From positions 1-33,657 of the forward strand of contig JAUNRE010000015.1 in the NCBI GenBank assembly GCA_030535795.1: a stretch of DNA of 33,657 nt. Direction: 5' to 3'. Both the position numbers and the translations under genes were made by a program. Origin of the DNA: Akkermansia sp. Its GTDB lineage: Bacteria; Verrucomicrobiota; Verrucomicrobiia; Verrucomicrobiales; Akkermansiaceae. Positions 24,273-31,595 of this stretch are shown here, piece after piece. Position 1 is the stretch's first letter; the number at the start of each line of letters is the position of its first letter. A model generated the notes under the pieces. The model had not been told where the DNA came from. It did not search any database and saw only the letters and a program-made list of their open reading frames with translations.

Positions 24273-25016
24273 ATGAAGACATTCTGTTACAAGCGCGCCG
24301 GGGGCTTTACTCTGGTGGAGTTGATGGTTGTTATGACCATTATTGGTGTAATGATGACGTTGGCGGCCAGTGTGTTAAGAGATTCCGGCAAGGGCAGGGG
24401 TCTCGAATCGGGCGTGGATATGCTGGAGAGCATGGTGCGCGAGGCTCGCGCCACGGCACAGGGCAATGACTGCTATACCCGCCTCATTATCGCTAAGGAC
24501 GAGAAGAACATGTCTCAGGACTCCCGCCACCTGCGCTACATGACCGTGCAGATGAAGCGCAAGAACGAGAACACGCGCGGCACGTATGATGGTACGGATG
24601 TTGCCGGTGAAGGCGTCTGGGTGTCCACCTCAGCCGGCGTTACGCTGCCTCCCGGTGTGTACTTCAGCCCCACTTACAGCACAACGCTGAAATGGATGGA
24701 TAATGCCGGTGGTGATATGCTGGGGCAGGAAGTGACCCGCCTTTCCGGCAAGGGGCAGACGGCTGTTTATTACATTGAGTTTGATGAAAAAGGCCGTTAT
24801 GTGACCCCGCAGTCAGACCCGCTCAATGCTACTCCGGCTCAGCGCCTTGTGGTGATTAGCGGGCGTCGAGGCTCCGGCAACCGCGCTCGCGATGGCGTGA
24901 TTCCCTCGGATTTTGACTCCCTGCGCCGTCCCGCATCGGCTAAGGGTATTCTGATATGGCCCAATGGCGACATTAACCAGCTGCGTACGGCTCGTCAGGT
25001 GTATGGTGAGGATTGA
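24273..25016 (+). CDS. Pseudopilin-like protein 1 (prepilin-type N-terminus)
   Basis: 247 aa. A short basic leader ends in Gly before FTLVELMVVM, a type IV/II prepilin methylation site with Glu at +5; the hydrophobic helix runs to about residue 33. Prepilin peptidase would cut after the Gly. The globular part is charged and ends in a region containing RGSGNRARDG. It is the first of three consecutive pseudopilins. Size and order resemble proteins of the Verru_Chthon cassette of Verrucomicrobia, which I suggest but cannot confirm. A weak TTGAAG/TATTTA pair at 24205-24233 could be its promoter. Confidence 0.85.
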   Translation: MKTFCYKRAGGFTLVELMVVMTIIGVMMTLAASVLRDSGKGRGLESGVDMLESMVREARATAQGNDCYTRLIIAKDEKNMSQDSRHLRYMTVQMKRKNENTRGTYDGTDVAGEGVWVSTSAGVTLPPGVYFSPTYSTTLKWMDNAGGDMLGQEVTRLSGKGQTAVYYIEFDEKGRYVTPQSDPLNATPAQRLVVISGRRGSGNRARDGVIPSDFDSLRRPASAKGILIWPNGDINQLRTARQVYGED

Positions 25017-25044
25017 TGCGTAACTGAACCTTAGACTTTTTGTT

Positions 25045-25788
25045 ATGAAGAAAACAATCACGAACCGCCGAGGCGGTTTCACGTTGATGGAAACCCTGCT
25101 TGCTGTGGCATTGGTGGGTGTGCTGGTATCGATATTCCTGACTGTGTTTGTGCCTGCTCGTGGTATGGTGCAGCAGGCTCTCACCAAGCAGGAGGCTGAG
25201 CGTATCACCGGTATCCTCCGTGCGGAAATGGGAACGATTCGCCCCCACGAGCGCGCAGGTAAGAGAGACCGCCATTCTGCAGATGGTAAGTACCTTACTC
25301 CCTTCGATAAAGGTTTTTACTGGCTGCAAAAGAGCAAGCGCCCCTCTACCTCTATCGTGATCTTCTCCTATCGCGCTGACACGTCCAAGTCACCCCGAGC
25401 CGATGGTTCGTTCCCGGCTGTTCCGGCCTCCAAGGCTGTGCCCGGTAAGAACTCCCAGCTAGTTTCCGTGGCTTGCCCCATGAACGATCGTCTGCACAAA
25501 GATGATATTAAGGATGCCGTGGGGCCGGTCTTCGTTGTCAAAATGTCTCAGCTGATGAAGAAGAACAACGGCGAGTACCGCGTATCCCCCAATCCCGGTG
25601 TCATCAACGAGGCTTCCAAACCCGAGGAGTATTATTCCAAGGATGAGAAGAATCCCTGGGGTGCCACTGTGTTCTACAAGGCTGAGTTTTACCTTATGTC
25701 GCCCCCCAATCCGGCTCGCTACCGTGACCGCAACTGGAAGCGTATGGGTAGGCCGCTTTTCTCCGCCAACATGTCCTTCCACCGTTAA
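25045..25788 (+). CDS. Pseudopilin-like protein 2
   Basis: 247 aa. The prepilin site is GG before FTLMETLLAV (Glu at +5) and the helix extends to about residue 35. The rest is a soluble domain with many Lys, Arg and Pro residues and no recognised catalytic motif. It starts 28 nt after the first pseudopilin gene and ends 27 nt before the third, with no hairpins between, so the three are very likely one operon. Minor pseudopilins form the tip of type II secretion or type IV pilus-like fibres. Confidence 0.84.
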   Translation: MKKTITNRRGGFTLMETLLAVALVGVLVSIFLTVFVPARGMVQQALTKQEAERITGILRAEMGTIRPHERAGKRDRHSADGKYLTPFDKGFYWLQKSKRPSTSIVIFSYRADTSKSPRADGSFPAVPASKAVPGKNSQLVSVACPMNDRLHKDDIKDAVGPVFVVKMSQLMKKNNGEYRVSPNPGVINEASKPEEYYSKDEKNPWGATVFYKAEFYLMSPPNPARYRDRNWKRMGRPLFSANMSFHR

Positions 25789-25815
25789 TCTCTTTACCGG
25801 AATTCTCTCTATATC

Positions 25816-26802
25816 ATGAAGACAACGACTTACAAACGTCACCGAGGCTTTACGCTGGTGGAGCTCATCGTGGCCATGGCCATTACGGCCAGCCTGGTGG
25901 TGGTTATCATGCAGTTGACTAATCAGGGTATTGCGCTCTGGCAGAAGGTGCAGGAAGATGTGAGCACCAGCGCCAGCGGACGTGTGGCCTTGCAGACAAT
26001 GGCTCGCGACCTGGAGTCCTTCCAGATGAAAGGCAACAACCGCTACGAGTGGCTTTTTGCCAAGACGGAACAGAATATGCGCGGAGGCAAGGTTCCCAAG
26101 GGCTTGCAGATTCCTCGCTCGGTTCAGTTCGTGTTTTTTGCCTGCGCGCCGGATCGCAACCCCTCTGTGAGCAGCAGTACCTCCCTGCGCAATAACTATC
26201 GCGGCGCCCGTGCTCACAATATGGAGACTCAGGGCGATGTCAACGCCGTGGGCTATCGTCTCATGTACCGCGACCAGGTGCTTAATATCGATGCCAGCGA
26301 CAAGGAAAAAGGTATTTTCCCCGTCTTTGCTCTGTACCGACAGGTGGTAGCTCCGCGTGAAAGCTTCGAGAAGCTCATGGGGCAGGAGAGCCTTGAGGCA
26401 GCTTATGTTCCCTTTGAAAAACAGGAGGAGGATAACTTCCTTTGCGAGAATATCGTCGAACTGAGCCTCGTTTTCAATATTGAGTATGTGAAGGATGACG
26501 CCGACGCTGAGAGCGGGCGCGTGGGGTATGAATCCATCAGTATCCCGGTCATCTCCTCCAACTCCGCCAAGAATGGCAAATCCATCATGGTGTATGGTGA
26601 CCGCATCGTGGCCGGTTCCCGCACATTCCGCAATGCCCGTATCGTGTCGGCCAACATGTCCATCACGGTGCTGACGGAGGAGGGCGTTACGCTTATTGAG
26701 CAGGTGCGCCAGAAGCGTCGTCGTGCACCCAAGGCTGATGAGTTCTTCCGCTCGCACACACGCGCGTTCTCTCGCTCTGTACTGCTTCCCCAGCCTATCT
26801 GA
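25816..26802 (+). CDS. Pseudopilin-like protein 3 (GspJ-like)
   Basis: 328 aa. The prepilin site is RG before FTLVELIVAM (Glu at +5). The following ALQTMARDLESF segment resembles the region after the helix in GspJ-type minor pseudopilins and in Verru_Chthon cassette protein C; this family link is from memory of pattern only. It is longer than usual GspJ. It closes the three-gene block, and the lipoate ligase gene follows after 19 nt. Confidence 0.85.
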   Translation: MKTTTYKRHRGFTLVELIVAMAITASLVVVIMQLTNQGIALWQKVQEDVSTSASGRVALQTMARDLESFQMKGNNRYEWLFAKTEQNMRGGKVPKGLQIPRSVQFVFFACAPDRNPSVSSSTSLRNNYRGARAHNMETQGDVNAVGYRLMYRDQVLNIDASDKEKGIFPVFALYRQVVAPRESFEKLMGQESLEAAYVPFEKQEEDNFLCENIVELSLVFNIEYVKDDADAESGRVGYESISIPVISSNSAKNGKSIMVYGDRIVAGSRTFRNARIVSANMSITVLTEEGVTLIEQVRQKRRRAPKADEFFRSHTRAFSRSVLLPQPI

Positions 26803-26821
26803 TTTCCGGAGTTCGGTGAGC

Positions 26822-27562
26822 ATGAGTTTTGAAATGCAACAATCGGTGCCTGATGGTTTGCTTCCGCAGACTATCAGGTTCTGGTGTGACCCGATTCTGC
26901 GCACCGGCTATGAAAACATGGCGGCCGATGAGTTGCTGAGTCGCCGCTCTGAGGCTTGGTTGCGCATCTATGGGTGGGCACGTCCTGCCGTGAGCTTTGG
27001 GTATTTTGATTCCACCCCGGTGGCTGCAGCCATCTTCCCCGGTGAGGGGATAGAGTACATTCGCCGTTGGACGGGAGGTGGCATTGTAGACCACCGCAAG
27101 GGGTATACCTACACAGTTACCCTGCCGGCGCGGGAGGGGGTGATTTATCCGCCTGCCGACAAGCTTTACAAGTGGATACATGGCGCTTTGGCCGAGGCGT
27201 TGCGAGCAAGCGGAGTGGATTGCACCTTGCTGGTAGAGGATGCGCCTGATGGAGGGCGCGCCTGTTGGGCGAGCCCGGTTGCTAGCGATATTGTGGATGC
27301 CGCCGGAAACAAGCTGGCCGGTGCGGGGCAGCGCCGTTACCGTGGGGCTGTGTTGCACCAAGGGCTGATTCAGGAGTGCGAACCGGCTGAAGGGTGGCAA
27401 CTTCTCCTTGCGCAAGCTCTTGTCCCGCAAGTGGAAACTGTACAGGGCGCAGAACCGTATCCCGGCTTTCATGACGAGCTCCGGGAGCTCTGCCAAACTA
27501 AATATCTGACCGAAGCCTGGAATGATGAAAGCCATGGCCGACGCAGAGTTTCACACACATGA
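26822..27562 (+). CDS. Lipoate--protein ligase family protein
   Basis: 246 aa from ATG 26822. The LplA/LipM-like fold is shown by RRWTGGGIVDH (81-91), which binds the lipoyl-AMP moiety, and by catalytic Lys164 in GNKLAGAGQRR. It probably transfers lipoate or octanoate to dehydrogenase E2 or GcvH proteins, or it is a related biotin/lipoate transferase. The usual LplA C-terminal domain is absent, as in LipM-type enzymes. GGAG at about 26806 is a possible ribosome site. It overlaps the Nudix gene by 4 nt (ATGA). Confidence 0.88.
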   Translation: MSFEMQQSVPDGLLPQTIRFWCDPILRTGYENMAADELLSRRSEAWLRIYGWARPAVSFGYFDSTPVAAAIFPGEGIEYIRRWTGGGIVDHRKGYTYTVTLPAREGVIYPPADKLYKWIHGALAEALRASGVDCTLLVEDAPDGGRACWASPVASDIVDAAGNKLAGAGQRRYRGAVLHQGLIQECEPAEGWQLLLAQALVPQVETVQGAEPYPGFHDELRELCQTKYLTEAWNDESHGRRRVSHT

Positions 27563-28668
27563 GTAATGATTCTTTCAGGTGGCGGATTAACGTAGCCGCC
27601 GTGATTATTGACGCTGACGGTAACTTGCTGCTGGCCCGTAAAAATAAGGACAGTAAGCATTTGCATTTCCCGCAGGGCGGTGTGCACAATGATGAAACTT
27701 ACGAGCATGCCATTGTGCGGGAGGTCGAGGAAGAAGTTGGCTTGCCCCGCTCTGCATACAACATCGTCACACGGTGGGGCGGTCTGCGCTATTTCTACCG
27801 CGAGAAAAACCAGAAGAGTGAAATATGGGACGGCCAGCAGCAGACTTGGTTCCTGTTGCAGTGCCGCGAGGTGTGCCCCGAGACGGATTGCACTTACAGC
27901 AAGGAGTTTGAACAGGTAACATGGGTGCCGTACTCGCAGGTGACGGCCGACATGTTTGTGTCCTTCAAACGAGAGGTGGTCATGCGTGTGCTGAAGCATT
28001 TTCTGCCGCCTGCCGGGGAATCCCTGCATGAGCACGTATTACAACTCGATATGGCAAATGCCTATCGCTACAGGCCGGATCGCCCGAGCCCATCTTCGGA
28101 GGACAGGCGCTTCTATGCCGGTGGTAAAGAGGAAATGGAAATCACCATGCGAGAGCTCAATGCGCGTATGATGTATGCTCAGCGCCGCCTCGATACCCTG
28201 TATCGCAGAGAACATACGCCGCCGCTCCGCATGTTGATATTGATATGCGGGCCACCCGGCAGCAATCGAAAGAGTTGTCTGCGCCGCATTGCATCCTGCT
28301 GCGACCCCTTGCTTACGCGAGCTTTCCGCCCTGAATGGCAACCCGAGGAATACGATATGGTGGCTATTCAGCAGTATCCGGCAGAAAGCGAAATCCGCCT
28401 CATGTGCCGCCGCATGCAGGATAGAAACTTCGACCCGGAACTTATCGACCGCCACGAAATGGAGCTGGCCGACAGTGGTGTGCGCTTGCTGCATTTCCAT
28501 CTGCATCCTCCGGGTGGTACCTTCCAGGAGCCTGACACCATGTTGCCCTGTTATTATGTGCCGTGCGAGAAAAAATGGTACCGTGACTTCGTTATCACGA
28601 ATATCATTGTGGAAACGCTGGAAAAATTACTGGCGGAGTCAGAAAAAATACTCGCCATGCGCTCCTGA
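27559..28668 (+). CDS. RppH-like Nudix hydrolase fused to a degenerate PPK2-like domain
   Basis: 369 aa. Residues 1-150 are a Nudix hydrolase with a perfect box (G40, E46, R54-E55, E58-E59, G61-L62). Its HFPQGG, GLRYF and QQQTWFLLQ segments match RppH/diadenosine polyphosphate hydrolases, which strip diphosphate from mRNA 5' ends or cleave ApnA. After a linker (151-185), residues about 188-362 resemble polyphosphate kinase 2: helix ELNARMMYAQRRLDTLY, a strand RMLILICG, GVRLLHFHLH, and KKWYRDFVITNIIVETLE. However, the Walker A position reads GPPGSNRKS, no FDRSxYED-like motif is present, and some 60-80 residues are missing, so the tail is probably non-catalytic. Coupled to the lipoate ligase gene; AsnRS follows. 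Confidence 0.85.
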   Translation: MSNDSFRWRINVAAVIIDADGNLLLARKNKDSKHLHFPQGGVHNDETYEHAIVREVEEEVGLPRSAYNIVTRWGGLRYFYREKNQKSEIWDGQQQTWFLLQCREVCPETDCTYSKEFEQVTWVPYSQVTADMFVSFKREVVMRVLKHFLPPAGESLHEHVLQLDMANAYRYRPDRPSPSSEDRRFYAGGKEEMEITMRELNARMMYAQRRLDTLYRREHTPPLRMLILICGPPGSNRKSCLRRIASCCDPLLTRAFRPEWQPEEYDMVAIQQYPAESEIRLMCRRMQDRNFDPELIDRHEMELADSGVRLLHFHLHPPGGTFQEPDTMLPCYYVPCEKKWYRDFVITNIIVETLEKLLAESEKILAMRS

Positions 28669-28680
28669 GGGTGCTATAGT
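28652..28680 (+). promoter_or_regulatory. Candidate leaderless promoter of asnS
   Basis: TCGCCA (28652-28657, 4 of 6) lies 17 bp before TATAGT (28675-28680, 5 of 6). It overlaps the end of the Nudix gene. Six nt separate the -10 box from ATG 28687, which has no Shine-Dalgarno. Confidence 0.45.
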
Positions 28681-28686
28681 GAACTC

Positions 28687-30051
28687 ATGAAAAGAACTCT
28701 TGTCAAACATGCGCTGGCCAGCGATGCCGCGCTTGATTCGATTCTTGTGGAGGGCTGGGTGCGTACCCGCCGAGATTCCAAGGCTTTTTCCTTCCTGGAG
28801 GTGAATGATGGCACGAGCCTCGCATCGATTCAGGTGATTGCCGATGCCGGTATTCCCGGTTACGAAAACATCGGACGCATGACTACCGGTTCCTCTGTGT
28901 CGGTGCAGGGGCGTCTGGTGGAGAGCCCCGGTAAGCAGAAGTGGGAGATTCAGGCCTCAGCCATCACGCTCGTTGGCACGGCGCCGGAGTCGTATCCCTT
29001 GCAGAAGAAGGGGCATTCCCCGGAGTTCCTGCGCACCATTGCGCACCTGCGTCCTCGCACCAACCTGTTCGGCGCCGTTTTCCGCACGCGTTCCCGCATT
29101 GCTCGCGCTGTTCACCGTTTCTTCATGGAGCGTGATTTCATCTGGGTACATACACCTATCATCACTGCGTCCGACTGCGAAGGTGCCGGTGAGATGTTCC
29201 GCGTTACGACGCTTGACCCGCTTGCCGAGAATAAGAGCTATGATAAGGATTTCTTCGGCAAGGCCGCCAGTCTTACCGTCTCGGGACAGCTCGAGGGCGA
29301 AACATTCGCTTGCGCTCTGAGCAATATCTACACTTTCGGACCGACTTTCCGCGCGGAGAACAGCAATACTTCCCGCCATGCCGCTGAATTCTGGATGATT
29401 GAGCCCGAGGTGGCCTTCTGCGACATCTTCGGCGATATGGAGCTGGCTGAGGCTTTCATTAAGAACATCGCTAACACCATGCTTGCCGATGAAAGCGGGG
29501 ATTTCGATTTCTTCTGCAAGTTTGTCGATAAAGGCCTGCGTGCTCGTCTGGAGGAAGTGAGCAACAAGCCTTTCGTGCGCTGCTCCTATACCGAGGCGAT
29601 TGATATTATGCTGGCCAGTGGCGAGACCTTTGAATACCCGCCCTACTGGGGGATGGATTTGCAGACCGAGCATGAGCGCTTCCTGACAGAACGTCACTTC
29701 AAATGCCCGGTCATCGTCTATAATTATCCCAAGGAAATTAAGCCTTTCTACATGCGTCTTAACGATGACGGCAAGACCGTCACCGCCATGGATGTGCTGG
29801 TGCCCGGTATCGGCGAAATCATCGGTGGCAGCCAGCGCGAGGAGCGTCTGGATGTGCTGGAGGGCAATATCGCACGCCTGGGAATGGATGCCGAGGCATA
29901 CTACTGGTACAACGACCTGCGCCGCTACGGTACGGTGCCGCATGCCGGTTTTGGTGTTGGCTTTGAACGTCTTATCATGTTTGTAACCGGCGTGCAGAAT
30001 ATCCGCGACGTGCTGCCGTACCCTCGCACACCCCGTAACTGCGAATTCTGA
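28687..30051 (+). CDS. asnS: Asparaginyl-tRNA synthetase
   Basis: 454 aa, normal length for bacterial AsnRS. It charges tRNA-Asn with asparagine. The N-terminal OB-fold anticodon domain has [18 protein letters not shown]. The class II core shows AHLRPRTN, the motif 2 region [18 protein letters not shown], a bacterial-type [14 protein letters not shown], and motif 3 [12 protein letters not shown]. The AENSNTSRH string distinguishes it from AspRS. Codon use is even and consistent with high expression. Confidence 0.98.
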   Translation: MKRTLVKHALASDAALDSILVEGWVRTRRDSKAFSFLEVNDGTSLASIQVIADAGIPGYENIGRMTTGSSVSVQGRLVESPGKQKWEIQASAITLVGTAPESYPLQKKGHSPEFLRTIAHLRPRTNLFGAVFRTRSRIARAVHRFFMERDFIWVHTPIITASDCEGAGEMFRVTTLDPLAENKSYDKDFFGKAASLTVSGQLEGETFACALSNIYTFGPTFRAENSNTSRHAAEFWMIEPEVAFCDIFGDMELAEAFIKNIANTMLADESGDFDFFCKFVDKGLRARLEEVSNKPFVRCSYTEAIDIMLASGETFEYPPYWGMDLQTEHERFLTERHFKCPVIVYNYPKEIKPFYMRLNDDGKTVTAMDVLVPGIGEIIGGSQREERLDVLEGNIARLGMDAEAYYWYNDLRRYGTVPHAGFGVGFERLIMFVTGVQNIRDVLPYPRTPRNCEF

Positions 30052-30078
30052 TTTTAACCCCCGTATCGCTTTTTTAGC

Positions 30079-30107
30079 TTGTCATCAGGCTTTTCTCATG
30101 ATAATAT
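30079..30107 (+). promoter_or_regulatory. Candidate promoter of the ROK-like gene
   Basis: TTGTCA (30079-30084, 5 of 6) lies 17 bp before TAATAT (30102-30107). The predicted leader to ATG 30123 is about 9 nt. No terminator-like hairpin is seen between asnS and this point. Confidence 0.4.
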
Positions 30108-30122
30108 CTTTCCCGTAACGTT

Positions 30123-31520
30123 ATGAATATCCAACCGAAATTCACACCCGTACTCGATCCGGACTTCGTTGCTCCGGTGCTCTGGAATAAGGCATTTGAG
30201 GACAAGGTCGCTGCCGACCCCGCCTCCACGCCTATCGACATTGCTCTCACCCGCATGGATGGTACCTGTTTCCGCTGGAGCGGCAAGGTGCTTCCCAGCA
30301 GCGAGGAGAATGACGCCCTCAACAATCAGTACATTGAGCGCATCGTTAAGTTCCTGCTCTGGATGAAGGGCGGCTGCACCATCATGGTGGCCGGTGCTGA
30401 CAAGATTGCCGACATGCTGGCAGCTACCTACTGCGCCGGCGGTGCTCGTGAATTTGACTGGGATTTCATCGGTAAGAAGATTTACGACCAGCCCATTCAG
30501 GTTGTCAAGGTGGCTTGCCCCTGCGAGCTTCCTGCTGAAAACTCCACTTCCGTATCCCTTGGCCGCAATCTGGACGGCTACCGCATCGGTTTCGACCTGG
30601 GCGGCTCCGACCGCAAGTGCGCCGCCGTGGTGAATGGTGAGGTGGTCTACTCCGAAGAGGTGGTGTGGGATCCCTACCATCAGAAGGACCCCATGTATCA
30701 GCTTGAGGGCGTGGACGATTCTCTGCTGCGTGCAGCCAAGCATCTGCCCCAGGTGGACGCCATCGGTGGTTCCGCAGCCGGTGTGTATGTGAACAGCGAG
30801 CCCCGCGTGGGTTCCCTCTTCCGTGGTATCTCCCCCGAGGACTTCACCAACGTGATTCGCCCCATGTTCGCCACGCTCAAGCAGCGTTGGAGCGAGCGCA
30901 TGGGCAAGGAGGTGCCCTTTGAGGTGGTGAACGACGGCGAGGTGACTGCTCTGGCCGGTGCCATGGGCATGAACGATGATGCTGTACTGGGTATTGCCAT
31001 GGGTACTTCTCTGGCAGCCGGTTATGTTGACCCCGAAGGTCACATTATGCCCTGGCTCAATGAGCTGGCATTCGTACCCGTCGACTATCAGGAGGACGGC
31101 GGCGTGGACGAGTGGTCCCGCGACAAGGGCGTGGGCGCCATGTACTTCTCCCAGCAGGCCGTTGCCCGCCTGGCTCCCCGTGCCGGGTTCGACTTCGGCA
31201 GCATGCCCTATCCTGAGCAGCTCAAGAAGGTGCAGGCCGCTATGGCCGAGGGCGATGACCGCGCTCGCAAGATTTACGAGACGATTGGCGTGGAGTTCGG
31301 TTACACCATCGCTTACTTCTCCAAGTTCTATGCCCTGCGCAACCTCCTCTTCCTGGGTCGTGTAGCCACCGGCGACGGTGGTCAGCTTATCATCGACAAG
31401 GCCAATGAGGTGCTGAAGGGTGAGTTCCCCGAGCTTGCTATCACGCTCTGCGTGCCGGATGAGAAGACGAAGCGTCACGGCCAGGCCGTTGCCGCTGCCT
31501 CTCTTCCCAAGTTGGTCTGA
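30123..31520 (+). CDS. ROK-like sugar kinase family protein with N-terminal extension
   Basis: 465 aa. Residues about 153-460 resemble the ROK/ASKHA fold: FDLGGSDRK (157-165, ATP-phosphate loop), AIGGSAAG, catalytic-type VNDGEVTALAG (N270-D271) and GIAMGTSLAAGYV. The first 150 residues are an extra domain not usual in ROK kinases. The zinc-binding Cys cluster is absent; only the His of the motif (GHIMPWLNE, H307 and E314) remains. It is likely a cytosolic kinase for a hexose or amino sugar, perhaps with altered specificity. Translated codons are strongly biased, suggesting high expression. A strong terminator follows. Confidence 0.8.
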   Translation: MNIQPKFTPVLDPDFVAPVLWNKAFEDKVAADPASTPIDIALTRMDGTCFRWSGKVLPSSEENDALNNQYIERIVKFLLWMKGGCTIMVAGADKIADMLAATYCAGGAREFDWDFIGKKIYDQPIQVVKVACPCELPAENSTSVSLGRNLDGYRIGFDLGGSDRKCAAVVNGEVVYSEEVVWDPYHQKDPMYQLEGVDDSLLRAAKHLPQVDAIGGSAAGVYVNSEPRVGSLFRGISPEDFTNVIRPMFATLKQRWSERMGKEVPFEVVNDGEVTALAGAMGMNDDAVLGIAMGTSLAAGYVDPEGHIMPWLNELAFVPVDYQEDGGVDEWSRDKGVGAMYFSQQAVARLAPRAGFDFGSMPYPEQLKKVQAAMAEGDDRARKIYETIGVEFGYTIAYFSKFYALRNLLFLGRVATGDGGQLIIDKANEVLKGEFPELAITLCVPDEKTKRHGQAVAAASLPKLV

Positions 31521-31536
31521 AATTGAGATTTCCTGC

Positions 31537-31579
31537 AAAGCCGGGCGGTGTGCGCAAGTGCCTGCCCGGCTTTCTTTTT
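31537..31579 (+). terminator. Strong rho-independent terminator
   Basis: A 10-bp GC-rich stem (31537-31546 with 31564-31573) is followed by TTTCTTTTT. It begins 17 nt past the stop codon of the ROK-like gene and isolates it from the kinase gene downstream. Confidence 0.88.
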
Positions 31580-31595
31580 CGGAATAGAGCGCAAC

